Positions 50,396-60,917 are shown, counted from the stretch's first letter. The stretch: 64,000 bases of DNA from Mangrovimicrobium sediminis (GCF_004745945.1 NZ_SRLE01000012.1:62001-126000); one strand, 5' to 3'. The notes: generated from the sequence alone by a model not told the origin. Numbers and translations: made by a program.

Positions 50396-51379
50396 ATGCG
50401 TGCGATGGTATTTGAAGGCGGGGGCAGGCCCCTGCAACTGCGCGACCTGCCGGTGCCCGCAGCGGGACCGGGTCAGATACAACTGAAAATCACCGCTTGC
50501 GGCATCTGCCGCACCGACCTGCATGTCGTCGATGGCGACCTGACCGAGCCGGCCCTGCCGCTGGTGCCCGGGCACCAGATTGTCGGTGAGGTCAGCGCGC
50601 TGGGCGCGGGCGTCACCGGTTTCGAACTGGGCCAGCGCATCGGCGTGCCCTGGCTGGGTGGCAGCTGTGGGCACTGCTGGTATTGCAGCCGCGGCAAGGA
50701 AAACCTCTGCGACGAGGCGCGCTACACGGGTTACCAGATCAACGGCGGGTTTGCCGAGTACACCGTGGCCGATGCGCGCTACTGCTTCCCCATCCCGCCG
50801 GGCTTCGACGATATCCAGGCGGCGCCGCTGCTGTGTGCGGGATTGATCGGCTATCGCTCCTACCGCCTGGTGGAGGACTGCGAGAACATCGGCCTGTACG
50901 GCTTTGGCGCGGCGGCCCATATCCTGATCCAGGTGGCCCGGCACCGCGGCCAGCGCGTATTCGCCTTTACCCGGGAGGGCGACAGCGAGGCGCAGGACTT
51001 CGCCCGCGACCTCGGCGCGGTGTGGGCGGGCGACTCCACCTGCGATGCTCCCGAACCCCTGGAGGGCGCGATCATCTTCGCCCCGGCCGGGGAGCTGGTG
51101 CCGCAGGCCCTGCGCGCTGTGCGCCGCGGCGGCCGCGTGGTGTGCGCCGGCATCCACATGAGCGATATTCCCTCGTTCCCCTACGCCATCCTCTGGGGTG
51201 AGCGCGAACTGGTCTCCGTCGCCAACCTCACCCGCCGCGACGGCGAGGAATTCCTGCCCCTGGCGGCACAAATTCCCATCCACACCACCGTCCACCGCTA
51301 CCCCCTGGAGCGCGCGAACGAGGCCCTCGACGACCTCCGCGCCGGCCGCTTTTCCGGCGCCGCCGTCCTCGTCCCCTGA
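50396..51379 (+). CDS. Zinc-dependent alcohol dehydrogenase family protein
   Basis: A 327-residue medium-chain dehydrogenase. The catalytic zinc motif is CGICRTDLHVVDGDL with GHQIVGEV; the structural zinc loop is CGHCWYCSRGKENLC. Proton-relay area GYQINGGFAEYTVADARYC and the nucleotide-binding IGLYGFGAAAHILIQVARHR follow. Substrate is unknown. AGGAGGTACAGCC precedes the ATG at good spacing. A REP-like inverted repeat follows the stop codon. Confidence 0.93.
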   Translation: MRAMVFEGGGRPLQLRDLPVPAAGPGQIQLKITACGICRTDLHVVDGDLTEPALPLVPGHQIVGEVSALGAGVTGFELGQRIGVPWLGGSCGHCWYCSRGKENLCDEARYTGYQINGGFAEYTVADARYCFPIPPGFDDIQAAPLLCAGLIGYRSYRLVEDCENIGLYGFGAAAHILIQVARHRGQRVFAFTREGDSEAQDFARDLGAVWAGDSTCDAPEPLEGAIIFAPAGELVPQALRAVRRGGRVVCAGIHMSDIPSFPYAILWGERELVSVANLTRRDGEEFLPLAAQIPIHTTVHRYPLERANEALDDLRAGRFSGAAVLVP

Positions 51380-51428
51380 AAGTGGGCTCTGGTACGACTT
51401 TAAAAAACGTTGTACTTGACCCCACTTT
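51379..51428. repeat. REP-like inverted repeat after the alcohol dehydrogenase gene
   Basis: AAAGTGGG (51379-51386) and CCCACTTT (51421-51428) enclose GTACGAC/GTTGTAC. The minus strand begins GTGGGGTCAAGTACAACG, close to GCGGGGTCAGATACGACT at 4953. It may serve as the terminator of the upstream gene. Confidence 0.7.
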
Positions 51429-51532
51429 AGGGTGGGCGCTACGGTCAATTTTTGGTGGCGCAATCATCATTGTCCCCTGGCGGGGCGCTGGCGCATCATG
51501 TGGCCCTCCTGACACAGCAGTGGGGTTAAGCC

Positions 51533-52741
<1,209 letters not shown>

Positions 52742-52758
52742 GTCAGGAGGAGAGCGAC

Positions 52759-53655
52759 ATGAGCGGAATCAGCTACGAAAAAGACGCCGACGGCATCGTC
52801 ACCCTGACCATGGACCTGGACGCCAAGGTCAATTCCATGTCCGCGGAATACCGCACGGAGATGAAGGCGGCGGTGGCCAAACTGCAGGCGGAAGAGGGGC
52901 TCACCGGCGTGGTGATCGCCTCGGCCAAGAAGACCTTCTTCGCCGGCGCGGACCTCAACGAAATCCTCGCCGTGGAGAAAGACGACATCCAGCAGTTCTT
53001 CGACATGATCGAGGGCATGAAGGCGGACTTCCGCGCGCTGGAAAAACTGCCGGTGCCGGTGGTCGCGGCGATCAACGGCGCTGCCCTGGGCGGCGGTTTC
53101 GAGGTCTGCCTGGCCTGTAACTACCGCATCGCGGTGGACGACGAGAAAGTCGTGCTCGGCCTGCCGGAAGTCGGCCTGGGCCTGCTGCCCGGCGCCGGCG
53201 GCGTGGTGCGCACGGTGAACATGCTGGGCCTGGAAAAGGCGCTGCCGTTCCTGCTCGAGGGCACCCGTTTCACCCCGGCACAGGCGCTGGAACTGGGCCT
53301 GATCGACGAGACCGTCGACAGCCTCGACGCGCTGCTGCCGCGGGCCAAGGCGTGGATCCTGGAGAACCGCGATAACGCAGCGGCGGCGACCAAGCCCTGG
53401 GACGTGAAGGGGTTCAGTGTGCCCGGCGGCAATGCCCGCCACCCCGCGGTGGCGCAGCTGATCATGATGGCGCCGCCCATGTTGTACAAAAAGACCCAGG
53501 GCAAGTGGCCGGCCCCCGAGAAAATCCTCGATTGCGCCGTCACCGCGGTACGCCTGGACTTCGACACCGCGCTGCTGGTGGAGACTCGCGGGCTGTGTTC
53601 ACTGGTGGTCACCCCCGAGGCCAAGCAACTGGTCGGCGCCTTCTTCAACAAGTAG
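52759..53655 (+). CDS. Enoyl-CoA hydratase, short form of a FadB-like protein
   Basis: A 298-residue protein with a crotonase domain: [20 protein letters not shown] (first oxyanion-hole region), [20 protein letters not shown] (second) and [16 protein letters not shown] (catalytic Glu area). The last segment ending [14 protein letters not shown] matches the linker that in about 700-residue multifunctional FadB/FadJ-like enzymes precedes the 3-hydroxyacyl-CoA dehydrogenase domain. Here a TAG ends the protein there, and no dehydrogenase domain follows; the convergent next gene begins at once. It may therefore be a hydratase-only form. AGGAGG precedes the ATG. Confidence 0.9.
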   Translation: MSGISYEKDADGIVTLTMDLDAKVNSMSAEYRTEMKAAVAKLQAEEGLTGVVIASAKKTFFAGADLNEILAVEKDDIQQFFDMIEGMKADFRALEKLPVPVVAAINGAALGGGFEVCLACNYRIAVDDEKVVLGLPEVGLGLLPGAGGVVRTVNMLGLEKALPFLLEGTRFTPAQALELGLIDETVDSLDALLPRAKAWILENRDNAAAATKPWDVKGFSVPGGNARHPAVAQLIMMAPPMLYKKTQGKWPAPEKILDCAVTAVRLDFDTALLVETRGLCSLVVTPEAKQLVGAFFNK

Positions 53656-53671
53656 CACCGGCCCCGCTTGT

Positions 53672-53983
53672 TCAATCGGGCGGAATCACCTGCCACTCCG
53701 GCGCCGTGTATTCGCCGAGCACGGTGATCTCCACGAATTCTGACTGCTCGGCGATGATGCGCTGCACCGTGTCGAGGGGGCGGGACTCCATGGCGTCGCG
53801 CGCGGCTTTTGACTCCCAGGTGGCGATCGCCAGCAGGGTATCCGGGTGGCCGATCTTGCGGTGCAGGCGCGTGCCCAGTGCGCCGGGAGCCTGCTGGATA
53901 ATTTCGCTGGCGCGCAGCCAGGCCTCGGCATAGCGCTCCGGCGGGTAGCCGGGGCGCATCTTCACCTCGAAGATGAAATGCAC
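53672..53983 (-). CDS. Antibiotic-biosynthesis-monooxygenase-like (dimeric alpha-beta) protein
   Basis: A 103-residue small protein with the dimeric ferredoxin-like barrel pattern: FIFEVKMRPGYPPERYAEAW, GALGTRLHRKIGHPDTLLAI, ATWESKAARDAMESRPLDTV and a final EFVEITVLGEYTAPEW strand. Members range from heme-degrading to quinol monooxygenases and many are of unknown role. It is followed 6 bases downstream of the phhB-like gene, so the two are probably co-transcribed. Confidence 0.85.
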   Translation of the reverse strand: MHFIFEVKMRPGYPPERYAEAWLRASEIIQQAPGALGTRLHRKIGHPDTLLAIATWESKAARDAMESRPLDTVQRIIAEQSEFVEITVLGEYTAPEWQVIPPD

Positions 53984-53989
53984 GGGGCG

Positions 53990-54277
53990 TCAGTCCAGCA
54001 GGCGGTTGATTGCCGCGGCGAACTCGATATCCCGCATTGAGATACCGCCCGCGTCGTGGGTGGTGAGATCGATGCTCACGCGGTTGTAGACGTTGCTCCA
54101 CTCGGGGTGATGGTCCGCGCGCTCCGCGAGCAGGGCCACACGGCTCATGAAACCGAAGGCCTCGACAAAATCCGCAAAACGCAGCTCGCGGTGCAGTTTG
54201 TCGTCGCGCAGGGTCCATTGCGGCAGGGCTTCGAGTTGTTCGCGCAGCGCTTCGCTGCCGAGTTTTTCAATAGGCAT
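53990..54277 (-). CDS. phhB: Pterin-4a-carbinolamine dehydratase
   Basis: A 95-residue protein of the PCD/DCoH family that dehydrates 4a-hydroxytetrahydrobiopterin and supports aromatic hydroxylases. [40 protein letters not shown] (with the catalytic His-His) and [20 protein letters not shown] are signature blocks. The length is standard. No phenylalanine hydroxylase gene is in the window. It precedes the ABM-like gene on the same strand. Confidence 0.95.
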   Translation of the reverse strand: MPIEKLGSEALREQLEALPQWTLRDDKLHRELRFADFVEAFGFMSRVALLAERADHHPEWSNVYNRVSIDLTTHDAGGISMRDIEFAAAINRLLD

Positions 54278-54364
54278 GGGCCTAGGGTAGGAGGCCGGAC
54301 CCGATTTCGCAAAGGAAACCGGGGCCGGTTGAGCGGCTCAGCGACGCGATGAGCCGTTGGCGTA

Positions 54365-55306
54365 TCACAGGCAGGCCGCAGCGATCTCCGTGACATGCCG
54401 CAGGTCGGTGCCGCAACAGCCGCCGAGTACGCGCAGGTTGGGCAGGACAGCGTGCAGTTCCCGGTACTCGCGGCCGAAAGCCTGCGGGTCGCCATCGTCC
54501 AGGACTTCCGCAGCGTCCAGTTCCTCGTGACTGCAGCGCGATGCGTTGCCGCGCAGCCCGCGGATACGCGCGGTCCAGTCGCCTTCGGCTGCCGCCAGCA
54601 TGTCGTGGAAGTGGCTGGGGTGTGCGCAGTTGATCATGTAGTAGGCCGGGTAGCCGTCGGTCTGCGCATCCACCTCGGCGATCGCGTCCCCGAGGCTTTC
54701 GCCGCTGGGCAGGCGGCCGTCGGTTTCCACGGTGAACGAGACCACGACGGGGATGCCGCGCTCGCGCGCCGCCATGGCGATGCCGAGACCTTCCTCGAGA
54801 TAGTTGAGCGTCAACACGCTGACCATGTCGGCGCCCGCCGCGGCGAGCGCGTCGATCTGCTCGGCGTGGTAGTCGCGCGCCTGTTCTGCGCTCATCTTGT
54901 CGGCGACGACGTAGCCGTCGCCGCGCGGGCCGATATTGCCGCTGACCAGCACCGGGGCCACGTCGGCGAACTCCTCGCGCAGCGCCTGCATCATCGCTAC
55001 CGCGTCGGCGTTGACCGCGGCGAGCGCCTGCACGTCGTAGCCCATTTTTTCGCCCCAGTCGCGGCTCGCGCGCCAGGTCGGTGTCTCCAGCACGAAGCCG
55101 CAGCCGTGGGTGCGCGCCAGTTCCAGGTAGCTGCGGTAGTACGTCTTCAGCTTCTCGCGACCCCAGTCGGTGGAGAGCAGGTCGAAGGAGGCGAAGTTGG
55201 GCAGGTCGACCGCATGATTGAAGACCAGGTCAGTTTCCAGACCGCCATCCGTGAGCATCGGTGCGGCAGCCAGTTGAGCCAGCACCTGTTCGGTTCTAGT
55301 ATTCAT
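54365..55306 (-). CDS. Homocysteine S-methyltransferase family protein
   Basis: A 313-residue zinc-dependent methyltransferase barrel. The start MLTDGGLETDLVFNHAVDLP is typical, with FVLETPTWRASRDWGEKMGY and NIGPRGDGYVVADKM inside. Zinc ligands are the Cys in YMINCAHPSHFHD and the pair in LGGCCGTDLRH. It moves a methyl group from a donor such as S-methylmethionine or betaine to homocysteine or a related thiol. It is divergent from the TetR gene, with 239 bases between; no SAM riboswitch is seen. Confidence 0.92.
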   Translation of the reverse strand: MNTRTEQVLAQLAAAPMLTDGGLETDLVFNHAVDLPNFASFDLLSTDWGREKLKTYYRSYLELARTHGCGFVLETPTWRASRDWGEKMGYDVQALAAVNADAVAMMQALREEFADVAPVLVSGNIGPRGDGYVVADKMSAEQARDYHAEQIDALAAAGADMVSVLTLNYLEEGLGIAMAARERGIPVVVSFTVETDGRLPSGESLGDAIAEVDAQTDGYPAYYMINCAHPSHFHDMLAAAEGDWTARIRGLRGNASRCSHEELDAAEVLDDGDPQAFGREYRELHAVLPNLRVLGGCCGTDLRHVTEIAAACL

Positions 55307-55497
55307 TGTTCTCGAACTCCTGTAGTGAACGTTTCTTGTGTTCCGTACGGTGAGTGAAATTCTGGGCGTTTGCCCGTTTGCAATCCAGTGGACCGCGAGT
55401 GCTTTTTTGGCTGCGGCATATTTTTTCTATTAAAAACAAATGATTACCACCTGGCCTCGGGTCTGGCGGCGCGGCGCATGGATGCGGAGAGGCCCGT

Positions 55498-55518
55498 TAC
55501 TGTACTGTTGGTACAGTA
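55498..55518. promoter_or_regulatory. Perfect palindromic operator TACTGTAC-N5-GTACAGTA
   Basis: Eight-base perfect arms around TGTTG, 28 bases upstream of the TetR start at 55546. It is a classic layout for a TetR dimer acting on its own promoter and perhaps on the divergent methyltransferase gene. Confidence 0.75.
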
Positions 55519-55545
55519 GTTTGCGTGGGATCAGGGGGAATCAGC

Positions 55546-56175
55546 ATGTCCAAGCGCGGTGAGGACCGGCGGGAAAAGATCCTCGATGTCGCCCAGGCGA
55601 GCATCCTGCAAAAGGGTTTCTCGGCGACATCCATCGAGGAAATACTGGAAAAGGCCCACATCACCAAGGGCGGGTTCTTCTACCATTTCCCGGGAAAATC
55701 CGAGCTGGCGCGCGCGCTGGTGGAGCGCTACCTGCGCGACGACATGGTGTTCTTCGACACGCTCGAACGACGCGCCCGCGAGCTGAGCGATGACCCCCTG
55801 CAGCAGATGCTGTTGTTCATCAACCTGTTAGCGGAGGCCATGGAGAACCTCGAGGACGTGCATCCCGGTTGCCTGGTGGCGTCCTTCACCTACGAGAGCC
55901 AGCTCCTCGACGAGGACATCAAGGCGCTGATAGCGACTGGTACTTTGCAGTGGCGCGAGAAGTTTGCCGGTATGCTGGCGCGCATCGAGGAGAGCCACCG
56001 TGCGAATCTGGAGGTCGACCACGACGAGGTGGCCGACATGCTCAGCGCGACCATCGAGGGCGGCATCATCCTGTCCCGGGTAATGGCCGACAAGGCCCTG
56101 CTGGTACAGCAACTGAAGCAGTACCGGAATTACATCAAGCTGATGTACACGCCGGCGGCGGGCGTGCTCGCCTGA
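55546..56175 (+). CDS. TetR/AcrR family transcriptional regulator
   Basis: A 209-residue regulator. The HTH is RREKILDVAQASILQKGFSA with TSIEEILEKAHITKGGFFYH and FPGKSELARALVERYL. The ligand-binding half (about 75-200) resembles the AcuR-like group that includes LFINLLAEAMENLEDVHPGC. The ATG at 55546 has GGGGGAA upstream; a GTG at 55525 is unlikely. It is followed by a methyltransferase gene with one-base overlap (TGATG), so both are probably regulated together. Confidence 0.93.
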   Translation: MSKRGEDRREKILDVAQASILQKGFSATSIEEILEKAHITKGGFFYHFPGKSELARALVERYLRDDMVFFDTLERRARELSDDPLQQMLLFINLLAEAMENLEDVHPGCLVASFTYESQLLDEDIKALIATGTLQWREKFAGMLARIEESHRANLEVDHDEVADMLSATIEGGIILSRVMADKALLVQQLKQYRNYIKLMYTPAAGVLA

Positions 56176-56948
56176 TGGCCGAGGACTACCTGGCGATCAA
56201 CCGCGCGGCCTGGGATGCGCGCGCCGAACTGCACTTCGATTCCGCGTTCTACGATGTGCCCGGGTTTCTCGCCGGGGCCAGTTCCCTGCGCGAGATCGAG
56301 CTGGCGGAACTGGGCGACGTGGCCGGCAAGCGTCTATTGCACCTGCAGTGCCATTTCGGGCTGGACACGCTGTCCTGGGCGCGTCTCGGTGCGCACTGTA
56401 CCGGCGTTGACCTCTCGCCGGTTGCGATCGGCAAGGCGCGTGAGCTACAGCGCGCCGCCGACCTGCCGGCACAGTTCATCTGCTCGGATGTGTACGGCTT
56501 CCAGCGCAGCACGCCGGAGCCGTTCGATATCGTCTACACCTCCTACGGCACGGTCGGCTGGCTGCCGGACCTGGATCGCTGGGCGCGGGTTATCGCCGGG
56601 AACCTGGCGCGGGGCGGGACGTTTTACATCGCCGATTTTCACCCGCTGTACGACCTGCTCGCCGGGTATAGGTATTTCGCGCACGCTGCGCCGGACATCG
56701 AGACGGAAGGCAGCTATACGGAGAACAGCGGGGAGCTGTCCACGCCGCTCGCCAATTGGTCGCACCCGATGTCGGAAATCGTCAACGCCCTGCTCGGTGC
56801 GGGGCTGGTCATCCAGCGTCTCAACGAATACCCGTTCAGCCCCTACAACTGCTTCGAGGGCCTGGTCGAACGCGAGCCGGGTCGTTTCTACCTCGAACAC
56901 CGCGGCCACGAGGCACCCCTCGTCTTCACCATCACCGCCACCCGCTAA
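56175..56948 (+). CDS. Class I SAM-dependent methyltransferase
   Basis: A 257-residue methyltransferase. The SAM-binding motif I appears as LLHLQCHFGLDTLSWARLGA, followed by CTGVDLSPVAIGKARELQRA (motif with acidic ribose ligand) and FDIVYTSYGTVGWLPDL. The substrate is unknown. It overlaps the TetR stop by one base (TGATG), and a 13-base gap separates it from the convergent oxyR. It could methylate a metabolite or toxin sensed by the regulator. Confidence 0.9.
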   Translation: MAEDYLAINRAAWDARAELHFDSAFYDVPGFLAGASSLREIELAELGDVAGKRLLHLQCHFGLDTLSWARLGAHCTGVDLSPVAIGKARELQRAADLPAQFICSDVYGFQRSTPEPFDIVYTSYGTVGWLPDLDRWARVIAGNLARGGTFYIADFHPLYDLLAGYRYFAHAAPDIETEGSYTENSGELSTPLANWSHPMSEIVNALLGAGLVIQRLNEYPFSPYNCFEGLVEREPGRFYLEHRGHEAPLVFTITATR

Positions 56949-56961
56949 AGCGGCTCTATTA

Positions 56962-57861
56962 TTATTTGTGCAGCGGCTGCAACTCGGCCCTGAACAACTG
57001 CATCAATACCTCGATGTTGGCGACGCCCGGGTAGTTGGGGCGCACCACGAAGGCCAGTTCCCGGTGCGGTCCGGGCTCGGCCAGGGGAATCGCCACGAGT
57101 TTGGGGTTGTCCTCGATCAGCGCGTGCAGGGCAATCTCGGGCACCAGGGTGGAGCCCATGCCGGCGGCGACCAACTGGATCAGCGTGGCCAGGCTGGTGG
57201 CGCTCAGGCGGTGGCTGGAGAGGTCCTCCAGGTGACAGGCGGCCAGGGCGTGTTCCTTCAGGCAGTGGCCGTCCTTGAGCAGCATCAGGTGGGCGTCGCT
57301 CATCTGCCGGGTGGTGATCTTGCGCGACTTCGCCAGCGGGTCCTCCGCGTGCGTCACCCAGTACAGGTCTTCGGCCCAGAAGCTGAAGCTCAGCAGCCCC
57401 TCGCAGTCATAGGGCAGGGCGAGGATCGCGGTATCCAGGGCGCCGCGTCGCAGCATGTCCAGCAGTTGCGCGGATTCGTCCTCGGTGAAATCCAGCTGCA
57501 GTTTCGGGTAGCTGGACTGCAGGGCGGGCAGCACGCGCGGCAGCAGGTAGGGGCCGATGGTGGGAATCACGCCCATCGCCAGCGGCGTGCTCAGCGGCTC
57601 GCGCTGTGCCTCCGCGAGTTTTTGCAGATCCTCCACCTGCAGGGCGATGTCGCGGGCGCGGGACAGCACTTCGCGTCCCAGCGGTGTGACCAGGACCTTG
57701 CGGTTGTCGCGCTCGAAGATCTGGAATCCGAGCTGTTTTTCCAATTCTGCGAGCGCGGTACTCAAGGCCGACTGGGAAATGTGGCATTCTTCCGCCGCCT
57801 TCTTGAAGTGCAAGGTGCGCTCTACGGCGAGCGCGTAGTGGATCTGTTTCAGTGAAATCAT
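56962..57861 (-). CDS. oxyR: Hydrogen peroxide-sensing regulator OxyR
   Basis: A 299-residue LysR-type regulator. The HTH is MISLKQIHYALAVERTLHFK with AAEECHISQSALSTALAELE. The redox loop KDGHCLKEHALAACH has Cys200 and Cys209, the same nine-residue spacing as E. coli Cys199 and Cys208, so the disulfide switch should work. It activates peroxide-defence genes. It lies near ahpC and ahpF (60354-62582), with a diguanylate cyclase gene in between. Divergent spacing to the cyclase is 166 bases. Confidence 0.95.
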   Translation of the reverse strand: MISLKQIHYALAVERTLHFKKAAEECHISQSALSTALAELEKQLGFQIFERDNRKVLVTPLGREVLSRARDIALQVEDLQKLAEAQREPLSTPLAMGVIPTIGPYLLPRVLPALQSSYPKLQLDFTEDESAQLLDMLRRGALDTAILALPYDCEGLLSFSFWAEDLYWVTHAEDPLAKSRKITTRQMSDAHLMLLKDGHCLKEHALAACHLEDLSSHRLSATSLATLIQLVAAGMGSTLVPEIALHALIEDNPKLVAIPLAEPGPHRELAFVVRPNYPGVANIEVLMQLFRAELQPLHK

Positions 57862-58027
57862 GGATTTATGCTACTTTCAAACGATCTGGTCTTGCGCAGT
57901 AGTGTAAGCACAATACATTCATTTGCGGCGGTATGTAAAAGCAAAGCCACCTCCCTCGCGGGTGCGGAACGGTCGACCCAGTCACCACCCCGGTCGCGTG
58001 GACAGGCCCGGTAGGAATCATCCCGTG

Positions 58028-60205
58028 ATGCAGGTTATGGCGGCGCCCCGGACGGCGAATTTCGCCCTGCCGTGGCTGCTGTTGACAGGTCTTTTGCTGT
58101 TGGCACTGGCCGGTTGCGGCCAGTTGGCAGACACACCCGCGCCCGCGCGACAGGGGGAACTGGACCTGCGCGACTGGCACCCGCAGCGCGACGGCCCGGT
58201 CGAACTCTCGGGCCAGTGGGGGTTTTACTGGCAGCAGCTGCTGCAGCCCGATGAACTGCCGGCCTCACCGCCGGCCTACGCACCGGTGCCCGGTTACTGG
58301 ACCAAGTATCCCGGCGACCTCCCGGCTACCGGCTTCGCCACCTTCCACCTGCGTGTCCTGGTGGAGCAGGGCAGTCGCGCACTGGCGATCTATGCGCCCG
58401 GGGAGGGCTCCGCCTATACCCTCTGGGTCAACGGCGAGCGCCTGGGCAGCGTCGGCAGGGTCGGTGTTGACGCGGACACCACCCAGCCGGCGCGCCACCG
58501 CCGCACCTACTTCCTGCGCGACCACGATGGCGAACTGGATATCGTGGTGCAGATCGCCAACTTCAACCACCGCAAGGCCGGCTTCCGCAACGCCCTGATA
58601 CTCGGCGATGCGGAACAGTTGCACACTAGCCAGCGCCTGGCCTGGCTGGCGGATGCGTTTGTCATCGGCATGATCCTGGTGTTCGCCCTGCACTACCTGA
58701 TGCTCTTCCTGTTTCACCGGGAGGACAAATCCTCGCTCTATTTCAGCCTGCTCAGTCTCGCCGTGGGCCTGCGCGCCAGCCTGACCAGCCAGGGCCTGTT
58801 GCTGTGGTTGGCGCCGGATGCGGCGTGGCCGTGGCTGCTGCGCCTGGAGTACATGGCGGTGTTCCTGACACCGGCGTTCTACACCGGCTTCATGCGCGCC
58901 CTGTATCCGCAGGAGTTCCCGCGCTTCCTGCTGCGCACGCTGTGGGCGCTGGGTCTCGCTTTCAGCATAGTGACATTGTTCTCCAGCACCCTGTTCGCCA
59001 GCGAACTGATCCCGGCCTTTGAAGTGGTCTACTTCAGCACCCTGCTGGTCATGCTCGTGTGCCTGGTCCGCGTGTTCCAGCGCCGGCGCGACTACTGGCC
59101 TTACATCCTCGCCGCCTCGGCGCTGGTCGGCGGCCTGAACACCATGGAGGCGCTGCACCTCACCGGGCGTCTGTCCTGGGGTAACCTGAGCCACGTCGGT
59201 TTCCTCGCCTTCCTGTTGGTGCAGTCCCTCATGCTCTCGGTGCGCAGCGCCGACAAGGACCGCCGCCTGTCGCAACTGTCCCACGACCTGGAAGAGCGCA
59301 ACCTCAGCCTGCAGCAGAGCGAACGCAAGTACCGCGAGTTGTTCGAGGATTCCCAGGATGTGATCTTCCTCGCCGATATCGAGGGCCACATCCTGGATGT
59401 CAGCCCCTCCTGTGAGGCGCTGCTCGGCTACCGGCCCGAGGAGATCGTGGCAATGGAGAACCTCGACCAGTTGGGCGAACGCAGCGAGCGCCGGCGCATG
59501 TTCGACATCGTCGCCAACGAGGGCTCCACCCTGGATTTCATCACCCGTCTCAACCATCGCGACGGCTATGGCGTGCCGGTCTCGGTGGCGGCCACCCAGC
59601 GCCGCGACGAAAACGGCAGGTTGATCGGCTTCCAGGGCTATGTGCGCAACCTCAGCGACCGTTTCGAGGCCCAGGAGCAGCGCCAGCGCGCGGAGCGCCT
59701 GGAGCAGATCGCTACCCTGGACCCGCTCACCCGCTGCTTCAACCGGCGCTATTTCCAGGATGCGAGCACCCGTGAGATCGCCCGCGCTGGTCGCCAGGGC
59801 TCGGACCTCTCGCTGATCCTGTTCGACCTCGATCACTTCAAGCGCATCAACGACACCCACGGCCACGCCACCGGCGACAAGGTGCTGATCAGCATCGCCC
59901 GGTTGGTCAACAGCAAGATTCGCAGCAGCGACGTGCTGGCCCGCTACGGCGGCGAGGAATTCGTGGTGATGTTGCCGGAAACCCAGGTCGACCAGGCCTT
60001 GCAGCGCGCAGAGGACCTGCGGGCGCAGGTGGAATCCGTGGTTATCGAGACCACCAAGGGCGAGCGAATCGGTGTTACCGTCAGCCTGGGCGTCGCCCAG
60101 TGGCAGCGGGGCGAGTCGCTCACCGATCTGCTCGAGCGCGCCGACCGGGCGCTCTATGTGGCCAAGAAAGCCGGCCGCAACCTGGCCCGGGTGGCCGAGG
60201 CCTGA
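58028..60205 (+). CDS. Membrane-bound PAS-GGDEF diguanylate cyclase with 7TM sensor
   Basis: A 725-residue signalling protein. A signal-like N-terminus ending LALAGC (Cys30, lipobox-like) leads to a periplasmic 7TMR-DISMED2-type domain (about 40-205, ELSGQWGFYWQQLLQPDELP). Seven membrane helices follow (about 210-420), then a short coiled coil (about 425-445), a PAS domain (YRELFEDSQDVIFLADIEGH) and a GGDEF domain (LDPLTRCFNRRYFQ; active site RYGGEEFVVMLPE). It makes cyclic di-GMP in response to a periplasmic or membrane cue. No EAL domain is present. The ATG at 58028 was chosen for an AGGA 11 bases upstream; ATG at 58037 is also possible. Confidence 0.93.
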   Translation: MQVMAAPRTANFALPWLLLTGLLLLALAGCGQLADTPAPARQGELDLRDWHPQRDGPVELSGQWGFYWQQLLQPDELPASPPAYAPVPGYWTKYPGDLPATGFATFHLRVLVEQGSRALAIYAPGEGSAYTLWVNGERLGSVGRVGVDADTTQPARHRRTYFLRDHDGELDIVVQIANFNHRKAGFRNALILGDAEQLHTSQRLAWLADAFVIGMILVFALHYLMLFLFHREDKSSLYFSLLSLAVGLRASLTSQGLLLWLAPDAAWPWLLRLEYMAVFLTPAFYTGFMRALYPQEFPRFLLRTLWALGLAFSIVTLFSSTLFASELIPAFEVVYFSTLLVMLVCLVRVFQRRRDYWPYILAASALVGGLNTMEALHLTGRLSWGNLSHVGFLAFLLVQSLMLSVRSADKDRRLSQLSHDLEERNLSLQQSERKYRELFEDSQDVIFLADIEGHILDVSPSCEALLGYRPEEIVAMENLDQLGERSERRRMFDIVANEGSTLDFITRLNHRDGYGVPVSVAATQRRDENGRLIGFQGYVRNLSDRFEAQEQRQRAERLEQIATLDPLTRCFNRRYFQDASTREIARAGRQGSDLSLILFDLDHFKRINDTHGHATGDKVLISIARLVNSKIRSSDVLARYGGEEFVVMLPETQVDQALQRAEDLRAQVESVVIETTKGERIGVTVSLGVAQWQRGESLTDLLERADRALYVAKKAGRNLARVAEA

Positions 60206-60240
60206 ACCGGCGTCCGGATAGTTCGATCAAAAAAACCGAA

Positions 60241-60300
60241 CCTCACTATCGCTATTAACCGTTTTATCGAATAACCGCCAATCCCTATTCTGTCCCTGTC
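60241..60300 (+). promoter_or_regulatory. Possible OxyR-controlled promoter region of ahpC
   Basis: An AT-rich stretch upstream of ahpC carries partial direct repeats (ATCGctatTAACCG and ATCGaaTAACCG) and CTAT half-sites resembling OxyR boxes (ATAG/CTAT with 7-base spacers). The full four-box consensus is not present. It is proposed because oxyR is nearby and ahpC is a classic OxyR target. Confidence 0.35.
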
Positions 60301-60353
60301 CACCGCAGAACGCGGCAAGTGATGACTGAAGCAAAGACTGACAGGAGATAGCA

Positions 60354-60917
60354 ATGGCCCTCATCAACACCCAGATCAAACCCTTCAAGGCGACCGCATT
60401 CAAGGCGGGCGAGTTTGTCGAGGTTTCCGACGCCGACCTGAAGGGCAAGTGGTCGGTATTCTTCTTCTACCCCGCCGACTTCACCTTCGTCTGCCCCACT
60501 GAACTGGGCGACCTGGCGGATCACTACGAGGAATTCACCAAGCGCGGCGTGGAGATTTACTCCGTATCCACCGACACGCACTTCACCCACAAGGCCTGGC
60601 ACGATTCCTCCGAGACCATTGGCAAGATCGAGTACACCATGATTGGCGACCCGACCGGTGACATCACCCGCAACTTCGACGTGATGCGTGAAGGCATGGG
60701 CCTGGCCGACCGCGGCACCTTCATCGTCGACCCCGACGGTATTATCCAGGCGATGGAAATCACCGCCGAGGGCATCGGCCGCGACGCCGAGAACCTGCTG
60801 AACAAGGTCAAGGCGGCCCAGTATGTGGCGTCCCACCCGGGCGAAGTATGCCCCGCGGCGTGGAAGGAAGGCGAGGCCACCCTCGCGCCCTCACTGGACC
60901 TGGTCGGCAAGATCTAA
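60354..60917 (+). CDS. ahpC: Alkyl hydroperoxide reductase peroxiredoxin subunit
   Basis: A 187-residue 2-Cys peroxiredoxin that reduces peroxides. The peroxidatic Cys47 is in [16 protein letters not shown] and the resolving Cys166 in [26 protein letters not shown] and [20 protein letters not shown] are signature blocks. It is reduced by AhpF, encoded 81 bases downstream. CAGGAGATAGCA precedes the ATG. A GC-rich hairpin lies between the two genes. Confidence 0.98.
   Translation: MALINTQIKPFKATAFKAGEFVEVSDADLKGKWSVFFFYPADFTFVCPTELGDLADHYEEFTKRGVEIYSVSTDTHFTHKAWHDSSETIGKIEYTMIGDPTGDITRNFDVMREGMGLADRGTFIVDPDGIIQAMEITAEGIGRDAENLLNKVKAAQYVASHPGEVCPAAWKEGEATLAPSLDLVGKI

Noticed and set aside
53656-54000. 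Frameshifted remainder of a FadB dehydrogenase domain
   Set aside because: I looked in all frames after 53655. The sequence goes straight into the convergent ABM-like gene, with no Rossmann motif or HAD blocks.
55307-55497. SAM or SAH riboswitch upstream of the homocysteine methyltransferase
   Set aside because: No recognisable riboswitch core or terminator; the region looks like an AT-rich promoter.
60206-60353. Full OxyR operator upstream of ahpC
   Set aside because: Only partial half-sites are visible; the four ATAG/CTAT blocks at 7-base spacing are not all present, so it was kept only as a low-confidence region.
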